Shown: positions 8,901 through 19,119 of the stretch, piece after piece | Layout of the letters: each line of letters begins with the position of its first letter | How positions within the stretch are numbered: position 1 is the first letter of the stretch | Source: Neodontobutis hainanensis | Lineage: Eukaryota; Chordata; Actinopteri; Gobiiformes; Odontobutidae | Direction: 5' to 3' | Assembly: GCA_024349245.1 (NCBI GenBank) | Contig: JALDNG010000108.1 | Coordinates: forward strand, 111,001-175,000 | DNA: 64,000 nucleotides | Notes under the pieces: model-generated | Seen by the model: the letters and a program-made list of their open reading frames with translations, nothing else | Databases searched by the model: none | What the model was told of the DNA's origin: nothing | Position numbers and translations under genes: made by a program

Positions 8901-11834
8901 AGACAGAAGTACAGCTGCAGAGAAAAAACAGAAAATATGAGTTAGTGACAGTTCAGAGGGTGCAGAGGGAGCAAGTGAACAGCTTTCTGGTGGATTTGAA
9001 CAGGTTTATCCAGGATTAACTTTTAACTGGACTTGAGAAGGATTTTAGATTAATCTGACAGGATTTGTTTCTTTGGTGGTTATTTACAGGTTTAAGCTGG
9101 ACTTTAGAGTTTTGGATTGAGTCTAGTTTTAGATTTATTAACAGAATTTAAATGTATTCAAGGAAAGCCGCTGGGATAGGCTCCAGTCACCCGTGACCCC
9201 TAACAGGACTAAGCGGTAGAAAATGAATGAATAAATTAAATGTATTCAAATTGGATTTGAGCAGGTTTTAGTTGGATTTACTCAAAATCAGAATGGCTTT
9301 AACAGGTTTCTGATAGATTTAAATCCAATTTAGCAAGAGTTTAGTTTAATTTAAACAGGTTTTAGAAGAATCTCATCAAAATGTCAATAGATTTTCATAG
9401 GATTTTAAAAAATTTACCCGGCTTTTTAATGAAACTGAGCTGGTTTTAGATGGTTTGATTTGGAGTTGACCAAGTTTAAGCTAGATTGAATCAGATTTTA
9501 GATTTCAGATTTTTATAATTTTTAGATGAATTAATTTTTTTAAAAATTGGATGTGAACTGGTTTTAGAGACTTTGGTGTTAAATGGATTTATTCTAGTCT
9601 TTTTTTCTCTTCCCACATTTCCCACTTTGGGTAAACACGTTTGTCAGTTCAAGTACTTGAGCAGAAATGGAGCAGCTGGAGCACGTCTTCAAGTTGGAGG
9701 GTGACTAACCTTTTACAGTAAATACATTCCTCTGCAGATTTTTTCTTGTTTGTCTTGTTTTGTGATCACTACTCAATTAACTATATATCAGTGTTTCTTC
9801 TGGTCTTGTGCTGCTGAATGAATCAACGTCAGTTTTAAATTCACTCAGCAGACTCACCTGGTCTTTTAGCAGTGTTTTGGTCAAAGTCTTGTTTCTTTTA
9901 TTGGTTCGTTTACCTCCAGGCACTCAGACAGGTTCTCTATCATTAGCTTTGTTTGATTCATTTAGTTTTAGATGAATTTGAACTTGTTTTAGAAGGACTG
10001 TAACAGGTTTTAGTTGGGTACAAACAGGTTTTCAAAGGTTTTAAACAGGTTTTAGCTGGGTTTAAATGGGTTTTAGATGGTTTTGAACACGTTTTAGCTG
10101 GATTTAAATGGGTTTTAGATGGTTTTGAACATGTTTTAGATGGATTTAAATGGGTTTTAGATGGATTTAAACAGATTTTAGATGGATTTAAATTAGTTTT
10201 AGATGGGTTTGAACAAGTTTTGGATGGATTTAAACAGGTTTTAGTTGGATTCAAACAGGTTTTTAGATGGATTTGAACAGGTTTTAGATGGATTTGAACA
10301 GATTTTAGATGGATTCAAAGTGGTTTTAGGTGGTTTTGAACAGGTTTTAGATGGATTTGAATAGGTTTTAGATGGATTTGAACAGGTTTTAGATGGATTT
10401 TCAAAGTGGTTTTAGGTGGTTTTGAACAGGTTTTAGCTAGTTTTGAACAAGTTTTAGATGGATTTAAACAGGTTTTAGCTGGATTCAAACAGGTTTTTAG
10501 ATGGATTTGAACAGGTTTTAGCTGGATTTAAATGGGTTTTAGATGGATTTGAACAGATGTTAGATGTATTCAAAATGGTTTTAGGTGGTTTTGAACAGGT
10601 TTTAGATAGATTTGAATAGGTTTTAGATGGATTTGAACAGGTTTGAGATGGATTTAAATGGTTTTAAATAGAAGTGAACAGGAAGTAGTAAGGAATAAGT
10701 GAACTTATTTCAATATAAACAGAATGGATTTAGAGGAAAATGAAGAGCACAGAACACATTATAGTTTAGTGTAAGACTTACATTTTTCAAGGTGCAGTTT
10801 TTGTCCAGGATGATGGCGGTGGATCCGGCCATAATGAACTGGAGACACAGACCAAAAACAAAAACATGTTCAGTGGAGAGTATAATGTTCAAAAACAAAT
10901 ATGTCTCCAACGCAAAGGAACATTATCAGCACCAAGTATTATTGAAACAATGACTGACCGCGAGGCCGCTCCACCAGGGGACGCCGAGCCAGATGGCCTC
11001 AGTGTAGTCGGTGAAATGTAGAGGAATGGAGTAGGCCATTATCATCAAACCCAGCATCAACTGACTCACCTGAGAAACACACAGAGAGAACAATGAGAAA
11101 ACAATGGGATTCAATGAGATTTCTTTGCTTTACAACAAACTCAGAATCCACTTTCTTGTATCCAAAGGTCAGAGAAAACTCCTTGAATAACAGCAGGTGA
11201 AGAACTGGATGTTTGTTTGCGCAGTTTGCTTTGTCAGTGGTTTATTTAATTGGATATACTTTATACTGTAGATGTAAAAGTGCCACTGCTTTTTCCTACT
11301 CCTTTAATAATGGTTCAGGAGTCGCTGCAAAGACTGACCAAACATGCCCCAAATGAGTCACTAACTTCTCCTTTACATACTGTTCACCAGTGTTAAATGT
11401 CCCAAAAGATCTGGAATATATATGATTTTGATTCTTTCTTCAGTACTTAGACACAACACTGGTCACTGAAGCTGTATTTTACACTGGGGCTAGCCTTATC
11501 AAAGACTATTTGGACAAAACCTCTGTTATTTATTCTTATTTTTTAAATCGACTCTCCCGAAGTTTGGACTCGGTCTAAGACAAGACTTTGACTGAATTGT
11601 TCCCTGGTATCTCTTCCACTGGTCCTGGGCTTGTCTCAAAACCTTTCCGAGTTGTTCCTGTTTAGGTCTTGATACTCCCTGGTCTCTGTTATTGTGGTCA
11701 AGACTCACCCCGAGACTTTTGGGCTCTCCTCTCTGGACGGCGGCGCGTAGGGCCTGTTGTCTGTCGACCAGTTTGGCAGCGTTTGTGTCTCTGGGCAGCT
11801 GCACTGTCAGATCTCTGGTGATTGTCACCGCCAT
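5964..11834 (-). CDS. MS4A/TMEM176-like four-transmembrane protein (gene A)
   Basis: CD20-like tetraspanning membrane protein; relatives modulate receptor signalling or ion flux in leukocytes. The coding exons, in order, are 11834-11709, 11069-10959, 10838-10782, 8914-8768, 6845-6729, 6253-6226 (or 6268-6226) and 6091-5964. The first five are 126, 111, 57, 147 and 117 nt and all phase 0. The product is about 237 aa (242 with the longer small exon). Family signatures are RGEPKSLG just before TM1, TM1 VSQLMLGLMIMAY, the TM2 exon FIMAGSTAIILDKN, TM3 AGSLMSTVLSVISVIIY, a Cys-containing extracellular loop and TM4 SALLFFTLAQTIISAVLYFLL. The tail is tyrosine-rich (YIDP, DYNF, YISV, YPKD). The small exon is needed to bring the last exon into its long open frame; without it the protein would end after 18 residues of the last exon. 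The start ATG lies 3 bases inside an exon after ttttctgcag, so a 5' UTR exon is expected upstream. I cannot decide between MS4A and TMEM176 membership. Confidence 0.82.
7205..7280 (-). repeat. single unit related to the 59/62-bp tandem repeat
   Basis: The segment reads ...ctgacctccataagtctgg... and ...gtctggactaagtctgac.... Its minus strand resembles the unit tandemly repeated at 24630-24906 (cagactcatggaggtcag; agtccagtcttagacc). It lies in an intron of MS4A-like gene A. Confidence 0.45.
7640..8759 (+). mobile_element. degraded LINE with inverted 5' part (twin-priming structure)
   Basis: Non-LTR retrotransposon remnant, 5'-truncated and inactive. On the minus strand, about 8057 down to 7660, there are reverse-transcriptase motifs: GITLLSLPGKVYARVLERRI, the F/GRG box CPGRGTLDRLYTL, LEKAFE, and SLYDQSRS. 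From about 8057 the plus strand continues from the next part of the same domain: FPVHVGLRQGCP-like sequence (frameshifted), FIIFMDRISRRSQ, then a FADDVVLL-like catalytic region. It goes on to the C-terminal block VAGCSLRDRVRSLTTREELR, RWLGHLFRMPPGRLPGEVF and a 3' end finishing in gaagatggatgg. At least two internal deletions follow the catalytic region. The 3' end is intact and stops 7 bases from the splice donor of MS4A-like gene A. The same family recurs at 29540-29765 and 54556-54725. I cannot assign the clade with certainty. Confidence 0.85.
8223..8255. repeat. perfect 14-bp inverted repeat inside the LINE
   Basis: Arms gtcctgttagctcc (8223-8236) and ggagctaacaggac (8242-8255) flank the 5-base loop atcaa. 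The right arm replaces sequence expected after the FADDVVLLAPS-like region of the LINE, so it looks like a templated fold-back made when that part was deleted. Confidence 0.7.
9165..9240 (+). repeat. SINE/LINE 3'-tail fragment
   Basis: The segment contains gctgggataggctccagtca, then aagcggtagaaaatgaatga with a terminal atgaa-like repeat. This is the familiar 3' tail of teleost SINEs and their partner LINEs. No head is present. It lies in an intron of MS4A-like gene A. Confidence 0.55.
9958..10680. repeat. minisatellite, about 20-22 bp unit
   Basis: Imperfect tandem array of more than 30 units resembling gaacaggttttagatggattt, with single-base variants and a few expanded units. Because many units are 21 bp, the minus strand of 9958-10254 is open and encodes a heptad repeat (NPSKTCL-like); I take this as a by-product, not a gene. 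Looser copies extend leftward to about 9000. The array lies in an intron of MS4A-like gene A. Confidence 0.85.
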
Positions 11835-12689
11835 CGCCTGCAGAAAACAAAAATAAAACGATCAGTCCGGCTTTATTTTTCCCTGCAGGAGGATTTCTTT
11901 GGAGCTGTATAAATCTAAATCTTACAGAACCTTTAAAAATGGCCACAACATAACCCTAAAATGGACAAGACAAAGTATAGTAAAAAAGGAACAGTGTGAT
12001 AAGCATGACTCATGAAAACGGTTAGGTTACACTGCCAATGGTTTCCCACAAAGGGAATTCCAAAATAATGGTCCTTATAAAAATGTTTTTGAACAAACAA
12101 ATAGGCTACTATAAACTCTGACTTTATTGATTTTTATTTTTGACTAAAAGCAGAGGTTAGTACATTTTATTGAGCTTTTTAAATGTGTCCAACTATCCCA
12201 CATAAAGATATTGAGATGTTTAATAAATGCTTAGGCCTAGAGCTTATATTTAGAGCAGAGAACTATAGGTCAAACCCAGCTGACATACACATGATGAAAT
12301 ATGAGAAGATGAGAACAAATTATATTCTGTGACATTAACAAAGATCTAAACAGTTCTTTTCCCCAGTAAAATAATTTTAAATGCCCATGAAAACACTATC
12401 TTGCATAAACAGTGTTAAACACCAATAAAAAAAGTGAATGGCAAACCGCGTTCATCCTCGGACAATTAGTAGGACGTGCCCTTTTACGCAACGCACGTTT
12501 AGAGCTATAACTGCAACATAATCTTATTTATTATTACAAAAGAGACCATTATGATTGATACAAGTGAAACCTACCGAGTTTAAACTAGCCTACATTTTCA
12601 AATAAGCCCTACTTTTTAACTGTATACATCCCAAAACTGTCTCCATCCCCAGCTCTCCATAAACACGACAGCTGCACACAGACACACAG

Positions 12690-13055
12690 TAGTACCTTAT
12701 TGTCCTTCGATTAAACCCAGATATACTCTTTCTTTAATCTCAAAACTTGTTGTGGGACAGTTGTTGTTGACGCGTCTCTTTCCTCGTCAGGCGCGTGCGT
12801 CCAAAACTAAAATCAAACCGAAAAGGACGGACAGACAGAAGAAGAGGGGTGCGCAGTACGTTCCGAACAACTGGACCCCTGTTGTTCTTCTTTCAGGCTC
12901 CTCCTTCACTTCCTCTGCTGTTTTCGCTTTTCGCTTGTCTCACTCCCATCATTTTCAACCATTAACTCTTTTTTTTTTTTTTGGGACGGTGACAGGACGC
13001 GCCATAGTTACACACGCGCCATCAACTGCGGCTCACTCTGTAAAACCTGGGTAAG
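12690..13055. promoter_or_regulatory. candidate bidirectional promoter of the MS4A-like pair
   Basis: This GC- and CpG-richer island lies between the two divergent genes. On the minus strand a donor-like caataag|gtacta (near 12694) could end the non-coding first exon of gene A. On the plus strand aaaacctgg|gtaagt (near 13050) could end a non-coding first exon of gene B. Between them are, on the minus strand, AGAGGAAGTG (12907-12916), a perfect PU.1/ETS core, and tandem AAGCGAAA (12920-12936), an IRF/ISRE-like site. The exon ends are inferred; start sites would need 5' RNA data. Confidence 0.45.
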
Positions 13056-16000
13056 TAGTGGTTTTGGCTTTTCTCAAACGTTAGCTTTCATGTGGTTACT
13101 TGGTTCGTGTAGCCTACCAGAGAAACTGACATATTCCTGGTGTGTTTGTAGAAAATCTCTTCTAACAACGCCTTTGTGCCGTAACTGCAGCAATAACGTG
13201 AGCTGACCGTAACATTCTTTTGTTTTTAGCTCTAATCTAGCATTTAGAGTTTATAGTGTATAAGTTATGTATCCAACACTTTGAAAACTATGGATAATGT
13301 GGTCCATGTAAAAGTACTACCATTTAAATGTGTTTTTGTTTACTGTAAAAATACTGTAAATAATGAATACACCTTAAATCAAAACCTAGTTAGAATTATT
13401 TTACTGGAGAGAATATGTAGAAATTTTAAGTTTAGTTTAGTTTATTTCAGTCATACAAAAAGATTAAAATAAAATAAAAATCTAAATAAAGACAACTCAG
13501 GTCCATTTATTTTCACAAGGTACAGACAAAAAACCTAAACTTAATCCTAATCTTTACTAAATGTTTTTACAGACCCATAAGAAAACTTTAAACTTAAAAA
13601 ATACAAAGAAACCATGATTAAAAAAGCATAATGTAACCATTAAATTACCGTAATGTCTCAAATACAATAATTACCTCCTCTCAATCAATAATGCATTTAA
13701 ATTTACAATAAAAAAATTACATACTTTATTATTGTATCATAAAATAGTATGTTTTATGTTCTGTTTTAGTTACCATATTATTTTTTTATATTGTCACCAT
13801 AATTTGTGATAAATTATTGACCACAGCTGCCAGCTACAGTTTACTTCTACAGTGTACATGATGAGTCTAAATAAAAGGCATTATAATAAATGGATTTGTG
13901 TCGAGGACGTCAGCAGGAGTTTGATCCAGAGGTGGGTGTGGCATGAAAATACATGATTCTGTCAAATATAAATTACTTTTATTACTTTCTCTTAATTACT
14001 TTGTGGTTCTAGCAGATACTTTTGAAGCTAATTTATTCCCTACAGCCTCGCCTGTTTAGTCTAGACCCAGTTGAGGCGAAGGACATCTAAATTTCTACAA
14101 CAGTTATAAGCAGATACTTTTTTTTAAATTTTCACATTATTATAATAAACACAAAATATCATAAACAGAACATAGTGTGATGGTGTTTGGCAGAAAGGCA
14201 GCACTCCTAAAACCATGTACAGTATATATCTGCACATTATAGCCACAGCTCATCATGAAAATCACATCATGTTTATAAATATAAATAAAATGCATATCTC
14301 AAAACTTAACATACAAAACCTTCATCTTACGCCTCAACTTTACATTTTACTTTCATATTCATAAATTAATATAACATAAACTGTATTCAACATATACTTG
14401 TTTTTAAGGCTTGATATTGAAGGTTTCACATTTAGCTTCTACAATATCTAAATGAAAATTGTACAGTTTTCCTCCACTAAACACTAATACATTAAACTGA
14501 AGTTTAGAGCTGACCTGAAAATGTTATCTCTGAGTTTCCCGTTAGATTCCAGTAATTATCTCTGTCTCATTTCGCCAACATTAATCTGAGTTTAATTTAC
14601 TGCCCTTTTCTCAATTTTTAATTTTATTTTTTATTTTTTTGAGCTATTTTGTTGTAACACAACACTGTTTTGCAATGGAAAATCTCATTTCCTGGTTTAT
14701 TTCATTGTTGACATCAGTGTCGACCAATGGGAGCGCTCCTTTTTCCTGAAGCGACCTGTGATTGGACCAACTCCCGGTGTGAGCTGATCCTTCTCATCTT
14801 TTAAAATCCTTAATAATAAAGCCTAGTTGACGTCTGAAGGTCTTGTTTTTTCAGATGATTCCTGTTACAATAAGCTTTAGGAGATTCAAACCAAAATGTT
14901 TAATGCTTTAAAAATGACAAAAAGACTTAAAAGAATCCCAACCTAACAGAAAATAACTGTAATTAGGGATGTACAAACTTGAAAGAAAGTCAGAAAAAGA
15001 TGAACATGAAGCTACTTTCTCACAATCATTAAAAATAGCGGCCATTTTTTGTTGAGTCCAAACTGGAAAAAACAAAGCTTTTCTGTAGTTGTAAGTATCA
15101 AAAGGACAAACTGTTCCTCTGTCTTGTTTCTGGGCAGTCATTCAGTTCATTTCATCATCAGGCCTCTTTTTTACTTTTTTCTCTCTCGCACTCACACACA
15201 CATCTGCTTCTCATCCAGCTGCATTCCTGTCATCCCTAAGAGGCTTGTGAGACATGTGGTTTTAATGAACTAACACACTCACACGCTCACTCAGCTTTCC
15301 CCTTTTTTTCTCTCCTTTTCTTCCCGTTTGTTTGCTGTTACTCAATAACCCCTGAGTCCACGAGCCAAAGACTGACAAACACACACTTCCTCACGGCTGC
15401 AGCAGTGCGGAGTCTTTAGGCCCATATTGTTTAGCAATTGGACTCATCTAACTCTTTCTTTTCTCTGTAAAAGTAATAGTAGTAGTAAATAATGCCACTC
15501 CAAATGTCAAAGTCGTTACAACTTAGACTGGAGTTAATGTTATTTTAAAGAGTGATACCCAAAGACTTTATTGTGTTTGGTGGATGATTTTTATCTTTAA
15601 TTGCTTCACAGCCCATTTCCAGTTTTATTTTTGAATCTCTCTAAGCTTCAACACAGTCCTTGCTGAGTCCAAGACTGGTACTTTTCAGAAAACATAAAGA
15701 GATCAACTGGTAGAGGTTTGCTGTCCTCAAAGGAATGCTCTTTCTCTTTGAGGTGGAGGTGAACTGCAGACTCAGGTCCTCCAGGACTGGCTCTTCTGTG
15801 CTGATACATCCTCTTGTGAAGCTGTTGTTTAGTTTCTCCAACATAACTGTCACTGCAGTCTTCACTGAACTGCAGAGATCACACTTATGTTAAACACAAT
15901 CGGGCACACATTATTTTAGATGTTCTTTTACAAGCAAGATTTAGAAAAAATTAACATACAGCAATTTTTTCATATAATACAAAGAATGATTAGTGCACCA

Positions 16001-16356
16001 CTATGTTTTAGATTTGGTTTTAGGCTTGGCAGTTAAATATGGGGATGTGGTTTGTTTTTTGTTCTGCTAAAGACACAAAAATCACTGAGTTGGAGAATCA
16101 TCCTTATGTTTTGTGTGTTTCGTGTGTGGACGGGAAGTTGTTAGGAAATCTGTGTTTTGCAATCATTCCAAAAACTGCAAGCTTATGTGTTTTCAGTTCT
16201 TATTTTTGGACCAACAACTGTCTTTTTCAAGGGACCGTTGGCAAAAAGGAAAATACAGTTGTAGATATTACTAAACATTTCCTCGTTTGTTTCAGAATTT
16301 CACAATCTGTTTTATCAGCTTATTTGACTTATGCTTATTTGCTTTTTTCAAGAATA
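13056..16356. other. AT-rich stretch upstream of gene B
   Basis: Either the first intron of MS4A-like gene B, if the 13050 donor is used, or intergenic. It is AT-rich with many homopolymers. I see no coding exon, RNA gene or clear repeat; the longest open frames have no recognisable domain. Confidence 0.4.
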
Positions 16357-19119
16357 ATGTTGTCTGAAGAGTCATCAGCACCCGTTCTGTCCCTCACACA
16401 GAGACTGGTCTCCTGGTTTGACCTCGAAAGTGCAGCGGTGAGTTTATTATTGGAGTTCAGTTAGTGTTGGCACATTGTTTCAGGGCAGGTTAAAGGTGCA
16501 GTGTGTGGTATAAAGCGACATCTAGTGGTCGCTTTGCAGCTTGTATTTTCCACTTGCCACACATGAGATACAACAGAGACAAGAAAAGCACAATTAAGAT
16601 AAAATAAAATATGATAATATGACTTTATAATTCACATATTATATAAGACAGTGTGGAAACTATTAAAAGTATGCCTGCAATAGAGAAAGTGTATCAAAAA
16701 ATAAAAATGCTCAAATAGGACACAATATTTGTACTTTATACAATAATGAAATGAATGAATAAAACTATTATGAAAAATGTAATAAACAGGGGACATAGTT
16801 AAAAAACATTGCTTTATACAATACATTGTATAATTTTACATGTGTGTTGTAGAGTCTGTAAACGTATATCTACGTGTTCATAAATGTCTGCTCTGGACCC
16901 AGTTTATCTGTTCTTTTCTTCTGGGGTTCTCTTTGGGACTATGAGATGTGTCTCTTTCCACTGTATGGATATAAAAGTTTACACAGTGCAGCTTTTAAGT
17001 GTGTTTTCTTTTCTTTGCAGCTGGTCACTATCCTGTTAGGGATTTTCCAGGTGATGCTGTCCGTCCCACTCGCCTACATCAACATGGAAGTCGATTTTTT
17101 CATAGTGCCTCTTATTATAGGAATTCTAGTATGTACCTCCTTCTTTTTATCCAATATCCTTCTTTACAGAGTGGTATCTTGTCTTGATGTCGTGATGTCA
17201 AATTAATGTGCTTTTAAAGTCTTACGCAGATAACTTTTTTTAATGTACAGTCTGTCTGAGAAGTAACTAAAGCAGTTTCCTCCTCCTGTAGTTGTGAAAG
17301 GTTTGGAACAACAGCAGTATTGTAGCCTAGAAACAGAACTAAGCATCAATGTTTGCCCAAATTGCTTTTTGGCACATGATTTTCTCTAAACTAAAAGAGC
17401 ATTTGTCACAACTATTCAGTGATTCATTTGATTTGTTTTGTCCCAGTTTGGGCTTCAGCAAAAAACGTGATCTATTTGTCAATGAGGGTTTAGGCTGATC
17501 AAAACAACAAGAGCATTAAAAACTAGAATAACTAAACACAAAAGCAGCTTCAGAAACCAAGACACTAGGAATCTTGTGGCAGGAAAAGAAAAACAACATC
17601 CTGCCTTTTCTCTAAAATACACTGGAATTCTCTTAAAGACAGAACCCTTTGACATTTATACTCTCAAAACCTTTTAAAAAATGTTCTTTTCCTGAAATGA
17701 TGTATGAATGTATAAATACTGTTTTTAGACTCCATGGTCTGACTTTATTGACATGTCATCTGCTGCCACGTGATTAGTTATCCAATATGTGAACAGAACC
17801 CATGGGAAGGATATGTATGAGATAATTTGACCTGAGGAAGATCTATGTGGGATTGAAACGTCAATGAAAAGTCTGCAGGCATTAATTCTTCGATAGAGAG
17901 CACAAAAATCACATCCAGGTGAAAAAGCAAGCTTGGTTCATACTCCACAAAAACAGAGAAATGTCTTTTCTCGAGTTGGCAAGAACAAGAACAGAAGTCA
18001 GTCCTGACCCAAGGAATTTTATACTTTACAAGAAACTCAAGTTCAGAGCTCCTCCTTTTCCACATTAGCCACACTCAATTTAATTCTAATTTCTGATCAA
18101 TGACACAATAGTTCTCAGACACCACACAAGAAAAAATTTATTCCCAGAAGATGTGAGAACTCCCAAACCAGGGCTGCAAGAAAAGAATTACGTCCTTCTT
18201 TTCTCACAGCCCTGGGAGAAAGAACAAATATCTCATTTTTTGTGGAGTATGTACAAGCCTTGAGACCTGGGGAAGTAGCTGGTCTGTTGGATGGGACCAC
18301 ACGGTCAGTCTTTTCACCACTGTTCCTTCCTTGGACCACTGCTGATGCTGACCCCCGCAGACCAGAAAACACCCCACAAGAGTCAGGTTTTGGAGATTTT
18401 CTGACCCAGTCCTTGTCAATCTCACTCAAATCCTTACACTGTCCATTTTTCCGGCTTTTAACACACCAACCTGGAGACAAACTGTTCCCCTTCTCCAAAT
18501 ATATATGGCCATGATGAAGAGATGCTCAGTGTTATTCTCTTCATCTGTCGGTATCATGAGGATATGCCTGATCATTGAATGTATTAATAAAGTTGTGGCA
18601 AAGTAATTCTGAAATGTGTGTCTTTCAGGTTGTTACAGGAGGATCATTAGCGATGGCCAATGAGCGAAGCCCCAACAGATATTTGGTAAATCCATCACTT
18701 TATCAATTTAAACTGTCTCTAGTTCCTTTTTGAAAACAAATGTGACAAATGTGTTTTTCTTCCTCCTCGTCAGCTCCTGGGATGTGCTTGCACTAACGCC
18801 CTCAGCCTGTTGGGGGCACTGATCGCTTTCTGTCTCTACTGCATCAACATCCCCAGTTTACCAAATACAAATAAGTGTAAAAACATGTATTCAGACCAAG
18901 AATGTTCTAAGGAGCTCGTGATGGTAGGGCTTTTACCTTTATTTCTCGATATTAGCTTTACATATATTAAGTTTGATTGAGTTAACGCTGGGTTTCTGTT
19001 GTTGTTCACAGATCTATTCCTTCATGATTTTTCTGCTGCTGCTGGTCTACGACATTGGGGCCATCGTCCTGAACTGCACACTGTCCACCGTCTCTGTCAG
19101 AGAACTTAAAAAAGACTAA
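16357..19119 (+). CDS. MS4A/TMEM176-like four-transmembrane protein (gene B)
   Basis: CD20-like tetraspanning membrane protein of 167 aa. The coding exons are 16357-16437, 17021-17128, 18629-18685, 18774-18923 and 19012-19119 (81, 108, 57, 150 and 108 nt including stop). All are phase 0 with consensus GT/AG borders. The N-terminus is short and polar (27 aa). TM1 is LVTILLGIFQVMLSVPLAY and TM2 is FFIVPLIIGILVVTGGSLAM, with the typical MS4A GGSLA...N motif. TM3 is ALSLLGALIAFCLYCI, followed by an extracellular loop with cysteines (KCKNMYSDQECSKE), and TM4 is IYSFMIFLLLLVYDIGAIV. The tail after TM4 is very short and ends ELKKD. Exon sizes of 36, 19 and 50 codons parallel gene A (37, 19, 49), showing a common origin. 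It lies head to head with gene A. The start is the only ATG in the first coding exon in frame with TM1. Family assignment is firm; the precise orthologue is not. Confidence 0.82.
16495..16560. repeat. fragment of a dispersed element (candidate)
   Basis: Short stretch containing aaaggtgcagtgtgtggtat and gcgacatctagtggtcgc, the latter an imperfect palindrome. Similar motifs are common at the ends of teleost non-autonomous elements. It lies in intron 1 of MS4A-like gene B. The boundaries are unclear. Confidence 0.3.
17939..18251. repeat. diverged inverted repeat
   Basis: Identical 15-base outer arms catactccacaaaaa (17939-17953) and its complement (18237-18251) enclose about 280 bases, and homology continues inward in diverged form. 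Minus-strand frames at the right arm resemble the C-terminal region of a LINE ORF2 (YSTKNEIFVLSPR...LVWEF). It is probably two oppositely oriented retroelement tails. It lies in the second coding intron of MS4A-like gene B. Confidence 0.4.

Noticed and set aside
9958..10254. Minus-strand 98-codon open frame with a repeated NPSKTCL-type heptad
   Set aside because: It follows directly from a 21-bp minisatellite unit, has no splice or promoter context and is in an intron.
12752..13054. 100-codon plus-strand open frame in the inter-gene promoter region
   Set aside because: Low-complexity basic and Ser-rich sequence with no domain; it overlaps the promoter-like region and its end coincides with a possible 5' UTR donor.
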